Of a stretch of DNA of 55,285 nucleotides, positions 23,161-31,749 are shown piece by piece. Under the pieces are notes generated by a model, which saw only the letters and a program-made list of their open reading frames with translations, was not told the origin of the DNA and did not search any database. Position 1 is the first letter of the stretch. Each line of letters opens with the position of its first letter. Source of the stretch: Nemertoderma westbladi (Eukaryota; Xenacoelomorpha; Nemertodermatida; Nemertodermatidae); contig JAUCBJ010000408.1 in NCBI GenBank assembly GCA_032718475.1, positions 1 through 55,285 on the forward strand, in the 5' to 3' direction. The position numbers were made by a program, and so were the translations under genes.

Positions 23161-24086
23161 TCATACGTATTCGAAGTAATGTATCCTAGTAGATTATTAT
23201 TAATTATTAATGAGATAAATACATAATTTTTAATAATATATACAATTTAATGTTTAACCGATGTAATGTTAATTACTGTCTTAAATACTTTATTACTTAT
23301 ACAAAGTAAATGCAGTAGTGCCTATTTTGCGGAACCACCACTGCACTGACTCGCGATGGGCGTTTACAGCGTTCAAACTGGAACGTCATGAATGAATTCA
23401 ACCCATAATGTTAAGTTACAGAAAGGAATATAAAGAAAACAACAACTGATATTGGAAGCAATCATGCGTGTAAGCAAACTGTATGCAGCGTAAACTCGAT
23501 AGGTTGTAGGCCTAGTTGCCGCCATCCATAAAATTGGACAACCGAACTCTTGGGATTTGTTCCTGGGTGGGTTACATATATAAACCACATCTAATTACCA
23601 CTACAGTATAGTATAAATGATGTACAGGACTGTTGCATTAATTATACTGTAGTGGTAATTTGCCTTCTTTTCGATAAATAACAGACTTCGTAGCTCGTAC
23701 AGTAGAGAAACACAATTTATACAAAATAACAGATAACTCAATACATGAGGGCAGAGAATCGAAATATCGGCAGCTGAAATTAGTCTGAAGGAGTCAAGAT
23801 GATCTCTCGGGTTATTGTTTAGAAACACAGGGGGGGGGGGGGGGGGGGGGGGGGAATCCACCCGACCTGTTTTCCGCGACTAATGGTCGCACCCAGTCGG
23901 TAAGTGCGGCCTATCAATCGTTTAGGGCAATACGATTGGCTTAATGCTTAATGTACAGTAAGTTACGAGTATAGACCTGATTGACATGTGTGAGTTGTAG
24001 GTTATGTGAAATGCCGGTAGGTTATGTGTAATATTATTTTATAAATTTTTTTAACCAGTAAACATAATTACTTGTTAGTTTCTCTT

Positions 24087-24168
24087 TTTTATCTATTCAA
24101 TTTATACGCAGTTTATGTAAGTACATTTTTATCTATTCAAATTATACACAGTTTATGTACGTACATTA
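24087..24168 (+). repeat. 40-bp tandem duplication
   Basis: TTTTTATCTATTCAA.TTATAC.CAGTTTATGTA.GTACA occurs twice back to back with three or so mismatches. Confidence 0.7.
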
Positions 24169-24242
24169 TTGCCAATTATATAGGCCTAACATGGTCTTTC
24201 AACTACAGTATATACGACATCAATCAAAATTAAAGAGACGTG

Positions 24243-24355
24243 ACTTTCTAACTAAAACAATAAGAGATATCTTTAGGAATTTTTGGAAAAGATCAGGTTA
24301 CAGAAGCAGTATTTTCTAACCAAAACAATAAACGAAAACAAATAGAACAGGTTAT
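24243..24355 (+). repeat. Dispersed repeat R1, copy 3
   Basis: CTTTCTAACTAAAACAATAA, then CAGGTTACAGAAGCAGTATT and CTAACCAAAACAATAAACGA...AACAGGTTA, matching copies 1 and 2 but truncated. Confidence 0.65.
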
Positions 24356-24689
24356 TATTGAGATAAACGAATGACTGAACGAACTTCTTACCGATAATAC
24401 AAGAGGAGGGTTGATGAAAGGAGATGGCGGGGGGGTGGGGGGGGGGGGGGGGGTAGCTTTGACTTTGATGCTATTCACAATATTGCGTATTTGCCTATTT
24501 ACTGCCACAACAGTCTGCGCTGCATTGCGAGTGTAGTTTATATTTACAGTAGTTATACTGTATTGTAACATAGTTTATAGTAGGAGATTACAGGATTATG
24601 GTATGTAGTATTTGTTCTGGGGTAAAACGTGTTACTCGCCCGTCGCCCGGGAATTGATGTCTCAAAAATCATAATACAGTACATTTCAG

Positions 24690-25632
24690 ATGACAACAAC
24701 CCCAAACCATCAAACTCGAAGACTTCTTTGTAAACTGTACGATAGCAGCTTACGTCCATCTACTACTAAGAAGAAATATGCCAATTGGTGGAAACAATAT
24801 GTTGGGTGGTGTGAAATTTCCCGCCTAGTGCCCGGCCCTGTGACTTTAGATAAGTTAGAGGGTTTTGTGGTCTATGCTTGGTGTCATTCGTTTAGTCCCA
24901 ACACAGTTCAATGCATGTTGAGAATGTATAAAGTATAAAGAATGAAACAAGGATTCGGAACGTAGCAATCGATTGTGATGACTCACGATTATCCCAGCTG
25001 TTACGTGGATATAGGAATAGTTCTGTTTCGGTTGTACAACGAGCTACACCTATAAGACGGCAAGACTTATGTGTTTTCGTTTCTAAGTATGAACGAAACT
25101 TTGGAAGAGTTTCAACATGGAATTTTCGGTGCTTTATGGCTTGTTTGTATTTTGGATTCTTTTCGGCGTTACGAATTTCGGAATTACTCGCTCTGAAGAG
25201 GTATAATGTTGAATTCCATCAAGACCATTTGACCTTAATGGTTCTCGCTACTAAAACCACTGCGGTACCACAGTCATGTCCTGTGGCCAAGACTGTTGGC
25301 TTAATCTGCCCATATACTGCTTTGTTACGTTACATTCATTGCCGAGACCGTGTTGCTCATGCAGATGCATTCCTCTTTCTGTTTGATGATGGTTCGAGGA
25401 TGACAGCTTCTTAATTTAATAGCATGCTGCGGAAATGCTATGGCAAAACGTATAGCAGTCATACAGTAGCATGCGTGCTGGATTGGCCAAAGAAGCCGCC
25501 AAGTGTGGCATTGCAGCAGGTGTTATCAAGAAAATGGGGCGTTGGAGCAGTGATTGCTACCTCATATATGTGCGCCCTCATCACGAGGATATTATCGCAG
25601 CTCAGCAGAAAATTGCTACGTTTAATGTTTGA
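24690..25632 (+). pseudogene. Tyrosine recombinase of a DIRS-like retrotransposon (frameshifted)
   Basis: The N-terminal SAM-like domain reads from ATG 24690 (STTKKKYANWWKQYVGWCEI) to a stop at 24936-24938. Another frame continues with LLRGYRNSS and then FFSALRISELLALKR at about 25160-25205, which holds the first catalytic Arg. The end, in a third frame, is GIAAGVIKKMGRWSSDCYL followed by IYVRPH with the nucleophile Tyr, stop TGA 25630. The His/Arg block near 25460 is disrupted. Such recombinases integrate circular cDNA of DIRS elements. It is convergent with the RT/RNase H remnant at 25837-26796, so the two parts face each other. Confidence 0.8.
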
Positions 25633-25836
25633 ATAAACTGTGTTCTAAACGAAATTAATCTGTTAACGCTTATTTGATAATTAATGGTTGTAACATGAAC
25701 AATAAATTTTAAAAGATTTAAACTATTGCATATTTAATCGGTAATCATATCATATATACTGTATATATATTATGTGCATGATAAGTAATATATTTGAAAT
25801 AAAATAACACACAGGACCGGTATAGTGGTTTACGAC

Positions 25837-26796
25837 TTATATACTACCTGCATTCAAGTGATAAGCATCTTGAATAGTTTGAGAAATGGTGTCCCATGTC
25901 TCTAATACATTTACTGGGTTATTTTCTGAATGTGGGAATTCCTGAAGAAATCGTTCTATTTGAAGCCGACTGAGCATATCTGCGGCTATATTATCGTTAG
26001 TCCGTACATAGTTTGTGTATACCATTAACCCATGTTTTGTACATACTGCATAGAGTTGGCGTATCATCGCCATTGTTCGTTTATTATTTGAGCTGCCTTT
26101 TTCTAAGGCGGCGATATTGCACAAGTTGTCCGTGTGAATGAGCAGACGTTTCCCAGAATATTTGTGTCCGAACAGTAGTACTGCCATAATTACACCTTTA
26201 ACTTGAATGTCATCTTTATAATCTACTAACCAATTTGGGAAGCTCATCGCAAACCATTGATTGTCGCGGACTACTCCAATAGCAAACAATGTTGCATCTG
26301 TATAAAGACTGTGTTCACTAGGTAGTATTATCTTGGGAAGTTGGAGCGGTGCTCCCCCAGCAGACAATGTGTTTAAAGCAATTTCCCCCAAATTTGAGAT
26401 CGTCGTTTATATCTGATGTCTTTTTTAATTCACTATATTTAAGAGGAATAGATATTGGGTCTAATAATCGACGCAAGAATATTCAGCTCGCCCATATTGC
26501 CTTAGCAATGAATGATAGGCGACCTATCAAGGACTGCACGTCTCTTTTTTGTAGTGTGCTACCTACTTCGACCGCTTTGAGTTTTCTTATTTCTTCAAGA
26601 TTTGCAGTTGAGTGTTTTCGAAAATGTATGGTCGGTTTTCAAAGGGACCGGAGAGGTAACCGTTTAGAATTTCCTGCACTAGAATGTCATCGACAGCTTG
26701 TGAGTTTTCGATTGCACTTCGGTTATTTTTTCGCTCTATTCTTGTATTTCTTGGTCCTTGATAACCGATGGATACTCCATTTTTGAGATCAGATAA
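25837..26796 (-). pseudogene. DIRS-like RT/RNase H polyprotein remnant (left part)
   Basis: The intact 25837-26391 segment is an RNase H-like domain: LYTDATLFAIGVV, then LLIHTDNLCNIAAL, then NDNIAADMLSRLQ. The expected catalytic Glu after TDA is not evident. Upstream on minus, a broken frame gives a connection segment (QSLIGRLSFIAKAIWAS, about 26530-26470) and an N-terminal stretch ending SGPFENRP near 26630. The RT palm with YxDD is missing, so there is an internal deletion. The reading frame runs to 26796, where the BEL/Pao element interrupts it; it resumes at 41019-41230. Confidence 0.78.
26792..26796. repeat. Target site duplication GATAA, left copy
   Basis: GATAA directly precedes the LTR at 26797 and directly follows the other LTR at 41019-41023. 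A 5-bp duplication is normal for BEL/Pao integration. Confidence 0.85.
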
Positions 26797-27334
26797 TGTG
26801 ACGGGATCCAGGAGGGATCCCGATTTATCCGGTGTGGTATTTAGTCCACGCGTCCCCGCCGTGTATAAGAGTGAAATAAAGATAACTGAGTTCTGAAGTT
26901 CGGTGTATAATAAGAGGTTATAAGATATAGATATATTGTGAATGTGTACAAGGTGGGATACGGTAACTAAAGTCCCGTGATCCCCTAACTAAACTAATTG
27001 GCTGTACCCTACGCTAGCACTGCTGCACTGAGATAACTGAATCACTGATTAATAGGTTATTGGTTATATTGCACGGTGGCCTTACTGCTACTCAATCGAT
27101 GCCATTCCCCCCTCTGATTGGTTAATACCCTTGTTGGCGCCCCGTGGAGTATTCCCGTTCACTCCACCTGTTCTCTCTGGGTTAGGGGTTTGGCCCCTGA
27201 CCCTCCATTGTGTGCTTCCTTCCCACTCTCATTGGGATTGGCACGAGTTGGTTAATTGCCCAATCTCGTGGCTCCCAATATTGCTTATCGGCTAATAACT
27301 TTATGGGGTGTTGGCGGGATTGAATAAGCTAACA
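26797..27334 (-). repeat. 3' LTR of the BEL/Pao element
   Basis: Same length and sequence as the 5' LTR except one base. Preceded on minus by the polypurine tract at 27346-27335. Confidence 0.92.
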
Positions 27335-28044
27335 CTCCCCCCCATGCTATCTTCCCGGTAAGAAGATAGCATCAACCAAAAAAAGTGCGCTACAATCCCG
27401 CTGGATCCCGATCTAGTATCGGGTGTGGGGTGGAATTCTTTTCTCTTGGAGCCGGCTTTCCAGGCCGCCCCCTATGGGTATGATAACGCTACCCTGTGTG
27501 CCTGGCGTCTCATGTCGGGCCGATCGCGCTCACCTCTTCACGCGATTTTTGTTTCCCCAACACTTTCGCCCTACCTCCCCTCTACTCTCACCCTAACTCT
27601 CTCATACCCCCGGACCTCCTCGTCCCTCACTCAGCCTCTTATTCTCCCCCCCCCACACTAGAATTGCGCTCGCACTCTCTCCGCACTTCACACTCTTATT
27701 CCGATTCTCAACTCCACTTTGACTGTTTTATCTCTCCTGACGAACCTCCCCCCCCCCTCTCGTGCCGCCGCACTCAAGAAGTGTGAAATTGTCAGTTGTC
27801 TCGTCCATAGTGCCATAGTCAATTGTCCCCCAGTCCCAGTAGCTAATTGAGAAAGGTTGTATGACTATAGTACTTACTCCAAACGTATGTATTTTACTGC
27901 TAATCGTATATACGTACATACAAATTGCACTTATATAGTTATTTGCATTAATTAAATTTATACTTAATAGTTCGTACGTTACATGCGGCGCCTTCCAGGC
28001 GCACCACTTCCCAGTCTCAGTCTCATTCCCTCGCCTCCGGGAAC
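27335..28044 (-). other. BEL/Pao 3' non-coding region with polypurine tract
   Basis: The minus strand reads CATGGGGGGGAG (27346-27335) against the 3' LTR, a polypurine tract that primes plus-strand DNA. The rest, 27347-28044, is non-coding with pyrimidine-rich plus-strand runs (C9-C10). Small ORFs there look random. Confidence 0.7.
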
Positions 28045-28941
28045 TTATCTGTACCTCCTCACGTCCTCCTCCCTGGCCCGTTTCTTGGTTATCACCGCTC
28101 CTCTGGCATCATCCGCTTTCTGCTTCCGGACCTTTGCCGCCACTTCCTTGCTGATCCCGGTCGTCGGCTCCCTGGGCGTTGGTGTTATTAAAGCCCGATA
28201 CCGCTTCGCCGGTGGCCCCTCAGAATGGCCTGGTTGTTTCCCTCGTGTGGCGTCCCATAGGATCATCTTCATTGCCTTTGGTACGTGTTCCGCCAAGAAA
28301 TCCCTAAACTCCCTCCGGTTCTCTGGTGTCCACCTGTCCAGGTACCGTTGCGTGTTCATAACTCCGGCGAACGATGCCGCCGTAGCTACCTCTTGATAGG
28401 TAAACGGTAACCTTCGCTTTATGATTTCCATGTGGGTCTCCTGGTTTATGAGGAAGAAACCCCACTTGAACTCTTGGGCCTTCATGCGCTGGCGCGTCAT
28501 GGCCCCGACGTCGGCCCACTCCTCGAACCTCGTGAACTTCTCCTCGTCGCTCATCCAGTCGCACTCGCGCCCGTAGTGTCCCCGAAAGTGGCACTTTGGA
28601 CATCGGTTATGCAACCGTGGACACGCCCCCATCCTGTGACTTGGTTCTCTACAATAGAGACAAAAGGTTCCCCGTTGGAACCGGTATAGGCAGCTGCTTT
28701 CCTGATGGGTCTGTCTCCCACAGTAGTCGCAGCCGAGTACCAATGTCTCGCGTCCCACCTCGTCCTTCGTCCCAAGCGATCTCCGCGGTCTATGGAGTCG
28801 CTGGTAGGCAAACTTCTCCACGTTTCTCTCCCTGTTTACGTCGATCTCTCCGCCCCTCTTGGGCATCGTCTCCCCGAATACTATCCGTGGCGCCGTCCCC
28901 GGTTGCTCGCCCAACCTGATGGTGCTCCCCGCGAAATCCAT
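28045..28941 (-). CDS. BEL/Pao accessory ORF: three CCHC zinc knuckles, basic C-terminus
   Basis: 298 residues. Three perfect CX2CX4HX4C knuckles follow one another: CDYCGRQTHQESSC (about 72-85), CLYCREPSHRMGAC (about 93-106) and CPKCHFRGHYGREC (about 114-127). A helical region of about 100 residues follows, then a Lys/Arg-rich tail with KKRAREEDVRRYR at the end. Such knuckles bind single-stranded nucleic acid in Gag and CNBP-type proteins. It is in the same frame as the exonuclease-like ORF upstream and separated only by TAG plus two sense codons before its ATG, so it could be made by readthrough, reinitiation or as a separate product. It is the last ORF before the 3' LTR, in the place env or accessory genes occupy. 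It is not a surface glycoprotein: no signal peptide or membrane segment. Confidence 0.8.
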   Translation of the reverse strand: MDFAGSTIRLGEQPGTAPRIVFGETMPKRGGEIDVNRERNVEKFAYQRLHRPRRSLGTKDEVGRETLVLGCDYCGRQTHQESSCLYRFQRGTFCLYCREPSHRMGACPRLHNRCPKCHFRGHYGRECDWMSDEEKFTRFEEWADVGAMTRQRMKAQEFKWGFFLINQETHMEIIKRRLPFTYQEVATAASFAGVMNTQRYLDRWTPENRREFRDFLAEHVPKAMKMILWDATRGKQPGHSEGPPAKRYRALITPTPREPTTGISKEVAAKVRKQKADDARGAVITKKRAREEDVRRYR

Positions 28942-28950
28942 CGCCGGCCC

Positions 28951-30588
28951 CTAGTGCACCCAGGTCCGCTTGCCGGATCTGTTCCAGAAGGCCCTCGCCC
29001 CACTGGCCGTCACCACCCTTCCGCCAACCCAGTCCGTGTCCGAGTGGCCTATCCTCTCGATGGGCGGCATCTCTCCGAACTCGTCGTCGTCGTCCTCCTC
29101 TTCCGGTAGTGTCTCCAATCCCGGTATCCCGATGGATCCACTATGTCCCTTCCCGCCTTGGCTCTCGCCCGTAGCTCTCCATCCCTCCAGCTCCCTTAGC
29201 TTCCTTGGCGGTTGGTCGCCCTCGGCGCCCGCTGGTATGGGTATCGTGTGCAACCCCGACGTCGACTGTTTCGGCGATCCCACCGTCCATCCCAATTCTC
29301 GCCCTAGAGACTCCCCCGAACTCCCTGACGAAGTCCAATGAAGTTCGTCTAGGCCCGCCTGTTCCTCGAAGCCGTAACTCTGTGCCCTGGCCTCCTCTTC
29401 CCTCTCCTCTGCTTCTATCCTCTCCCGTCTAGCGACTTCTTCCAGTCGCTTTGCTTCCCGTCTATCCATCTCTAGCTGCTCCCATCTCTGATACGGTGTA
29501 TCCGTCTCCCCATCTACCAGATGTCGGCTGTTGTAGTACACCGACTCGCCCTTCAGCCCCGGGTGGTCTACCAGACCGTCAAAGGCCGTCTTAAAGGCTC
29601 TCCTGTAGCTTAGGGGTGATCCCGATAACAGAAATGCCCCTGGTTCTCTTTCGATAACTACAGTCATGAATAAGTTAAGTAAACTTATCATCATCCAGTC
29701 CTCCTGCAGGATATATCGCTTCTGATATACCTTTATCGCTCCTCTGCGAAACTGATATACCTCCTGCTTTCCCGGTCTCGCTCCCCACTTCAGCGAGTTT
29801 GCTAGTTCTGCTCCGTATTCTTCCCTAAACTTTCCCCAATCCATTGGTTTGTGGCATACGAGCCCCAATAATTGGCCCATCGCCACCGCCCCGCATTGGC
29901 CTGAGTTCTCGACCACCCCCAATCCATCCGGTGCCGTCATAGCCATAAAGACTTTCTGCATATCCAGGAGGTTGGTGGCGTCTGGACCGATGATCCTCTC
30001 CGCGTCCTCGCGAATCGCCGATCCCACTTTCGTCGTCAGATTCTCTCTTACTAAGACTTGTACCGCTTTCGGTAGTCGGTCTAATTTCGGCCCGTCCTTC
30101 TTCCCATACGTCCCTAGGTCGAATAAGAAGATGTCCCCATTTGGCGCTGCCAAATGCAAGAGTATGGTCCTGGCTGACCCTGCCGTTCCTCGTCTCGAAC
30201 CCGCTTCGTCTTCCACGGTTCCCTCGTCATCTAGGATCATATATCCTCCTCTGTTGACGGACTCTATGAATCTTTTCCAGTCCTTCCTCGGCGATTCCCT
30301 CGGATACTTCGGAATCCCGAACTTCGCCTCGTCTCCTTTCACCACGTAGTGGAAGTGTTGGAAGATCGCGTTGTCCAGCGACGGCGTCCCGTAGGTCCCG
30401 ACCAACCGCTGTTCGTGCGCCTCCCGGAAGTGATCCTGCAGCGCTCGTGCCGCGTGACCCCTTTCCAACCTCTCGTAGTATCCTCTCGTCTTCTCCTCCG
30501 GGTGTCTTTCGGTGAAATCCACCAATATTTCTTTTCCTCCTGACTCCGCCTTTCTCTTCCTGATCAGCTTACTCGCCATTCCGAACAC
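28951..30588 (-). CDS. BEL/Pao accessory ORF: RNase D/WRN-like DEDD 3'-5' exonuclease-like protein
   Basis: 545 residues. The N-terminus is basic (KLIRKRK). From about 110 there is a pattern resembling DEDD exonucleases of the RNase D/WRN/EXD class: MILDDEGT (motif I, DxE, near 119), then TILLHLAAPNGDIFLFDLGT (beta strands), TKVGSAIREDAERI (motif II with Asp, near 190) and NLLDMQ (near 209). A possible motif III lies in QKRYILQEDW near 290, where Tyr/Asp spacing is off by one, so activity is uncertain. A charged, Glu/Arg-rich helix (about 385-410) and an acidic disordered tail follow. No signal peptide or membrane segment. Start: ATG 30588, with a second Met at codon 4. It lies about 1.16 kb after pol and would need its own or a spliced mRNA. 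The family match is by eye only. Confidence 0.6.
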   Translation of the reverse strand: MFGMASKLIRKRKAESGGKEILVDFTERHPEEKTRGYYERLERGHAARALQDHFREAHEQRLVGTYGTPSLDNAIFQHFHYVVKGDEAKFGIPKYPRESPRKDWKRFIESVNRGGYMILDDEGTVEDEAGSRRGTAGSARTILLHLAAPNGDIFLFDLGTYGKKDGPKLDRLPKAVQVLVRENLTTKVGSAIREDAERIIGPDATNLLDMQKVFMAMTAPDGLGVVENSGQCGAVAMGQLLGLVCHKPMDWGKFREEYGAELANSLKWGARPGKQEVYQFRRGAIKVYQKRYILQEDWMMISLLNLFMTVVIEREPGAFLLSGSPLSYRRAFKTAFDGLVDHPGLKGESVYYNSRHLVDGETDTPYQRWEQLEMDRREAKRLEEVARRERIEAEEREEEARAQSYGFEEQAGLDELHWTSSGSSGESLGRELGWTVGSPKQSTSGLHTIPIPAGAEGDQPPRKLRELEGWRATGESQGGKGHSGSIGIPGLETLPEEEDDDDEFGEMPPIERIGHSDTDWVGGRVVTASGARAFWNRSGKRTWVH

Positions 30589-31749
30589 TACACTCGCTCA
30601 CCTGCAGGGTGGTGCCTTACCAAGGCGCAATACAGATGAGTGATGTATTAAGATGTTTCGTACAGTTCGATAATGGCCTACTTTTCTACTTAACTGCGCC
30701 TTTCAAGCTTAATTTAATCTAATTAATTTCGGAGCTAGTAAATCAGCCTAATTTACAATTTCCGTCCGTTACTTTTATTATGTTCTAGAACGACTTTCCT
30801 TGTGTTACCACTATTTTCCGATTTTAGCCCTATTCTATTTATTTATTTATTTTGCTTTGATTCTACTGTCCTACTACTTACTACTGCCTATGGATTTATT
30901 CTATTCTCTGATCCATATTCTGGCCTACTCAGTGGGCCTATGCAGTACAGCAGTATGCGTCGTGTGGCCACACGATTTATCCAGCTGTACTCATATGCCC
31001 CCCTCTCGCTACTAACTCTACTTACTACTAACTAATATCTATATCCTATTTACCCCTTTTGCCTCTTACTCTCTCTCTCTAACTAATGGTACTACGTACC
31101 CTCTAACTCTAACTCTAACTAGGTACTACGTACCTACTAACTCTAACTCTATCGGTACTACCTACCCTCTAACTCTAACTCTAACTAGGCATTACGTACC
31201 CTCTAACTCTAACTCTAACTAGGTACTACGTACCTACTAACTCTCTAACTATCGGTACTACGTACCCTCTAACTCTAACTCTAACTAGGTACCACGTACC
31301 TACTAACTCTAACTCTATCAGTACTACCTACCCACTAACTCTAACTCTAACTAGGCATTACGTACCCTCTAACTCTAACTCTAACTCTAGGTACTACGTA
31401 CCTACTAACTAACTAACTCTAGGTACTACGTACCTACTAACTCTCTAACTTTAGGTACTACGTACCTACTAACTAACTAACTCTAGGTACTACGTACCTA
31501 CTAACTAACTAACTCTAGGTACTACGTACCTACTAACTCTCTAACTTTAGGTACTACGTACCTACTAACTAACTAACTCTAGGTACTACGTACCTACTAA
31601 CTAACTAACTCTAGGTACTACGTACCTACTAACTCTCTAACATTATTTTTATTTTATTTTATTTTATTTGTGTGGGAAGGGCGTCTCGCCCTCAATCCCA
31701 CCCCCCTCAGTCCAAAACTTGGACGACTAAACTCCACTCTAACTCCAAT
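30589..31749 (-). other. Spacer between pol and the exonuclease-like ORF
   Basis: No long ORF on the element strand. About half is the tandem array 31080-31640. Remaining sequence is AT- and pyrimidine-rich and could hold a splice acceptor or internal promoter for the downstream ORFs; neither is identified. Confidence 0.6.
31080..31640. repeat. Tandem array of (CTAACT)n / GGTACTACGTACC units
   Basis: Units of about 30-45 bp alternate a CTAACTCTAACT block with the near-palindrome GGTACTACGTACC (variants GGCATTACGTACC and GGTACTACCTACC). About fifteen units. From 31385 the units become more regular (CTAGGTACTACGTACCTACT, then AACTAACTAACT or AACTCTCTAACTTT). Confidence 0.85.

Larger units (their letters stand above)
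23161..24689. other. Intergenic with long G tracts; no gene
   Basis: Contains G25 at 23830-23854 and a G7-T-G17 tract at 24429-24453. Proline-rich minus-strand ORFs here are only translations of these runs. Nothing else that looks coding. Confidence 0.5.

Noticed and set aside
23601-24571. Proline-rich minus-strand ORFs
   Set aside because: Their proline runs are translations of C tracts opposite the G25 and G17 runs.
28951-30588. An envelope glycoprotein, as expected after pol
   Set aside because: No signal peptide, membrane segment or Cys-rich ectodomain; the motifs fit a nuclease fold instead.
31080-31640. CRISPR-like or telomere-like array
   Set aside because: Spacers are themselves repeats (CTAACT), units vary in length, and it is internal to an LTR element in an animal genome.
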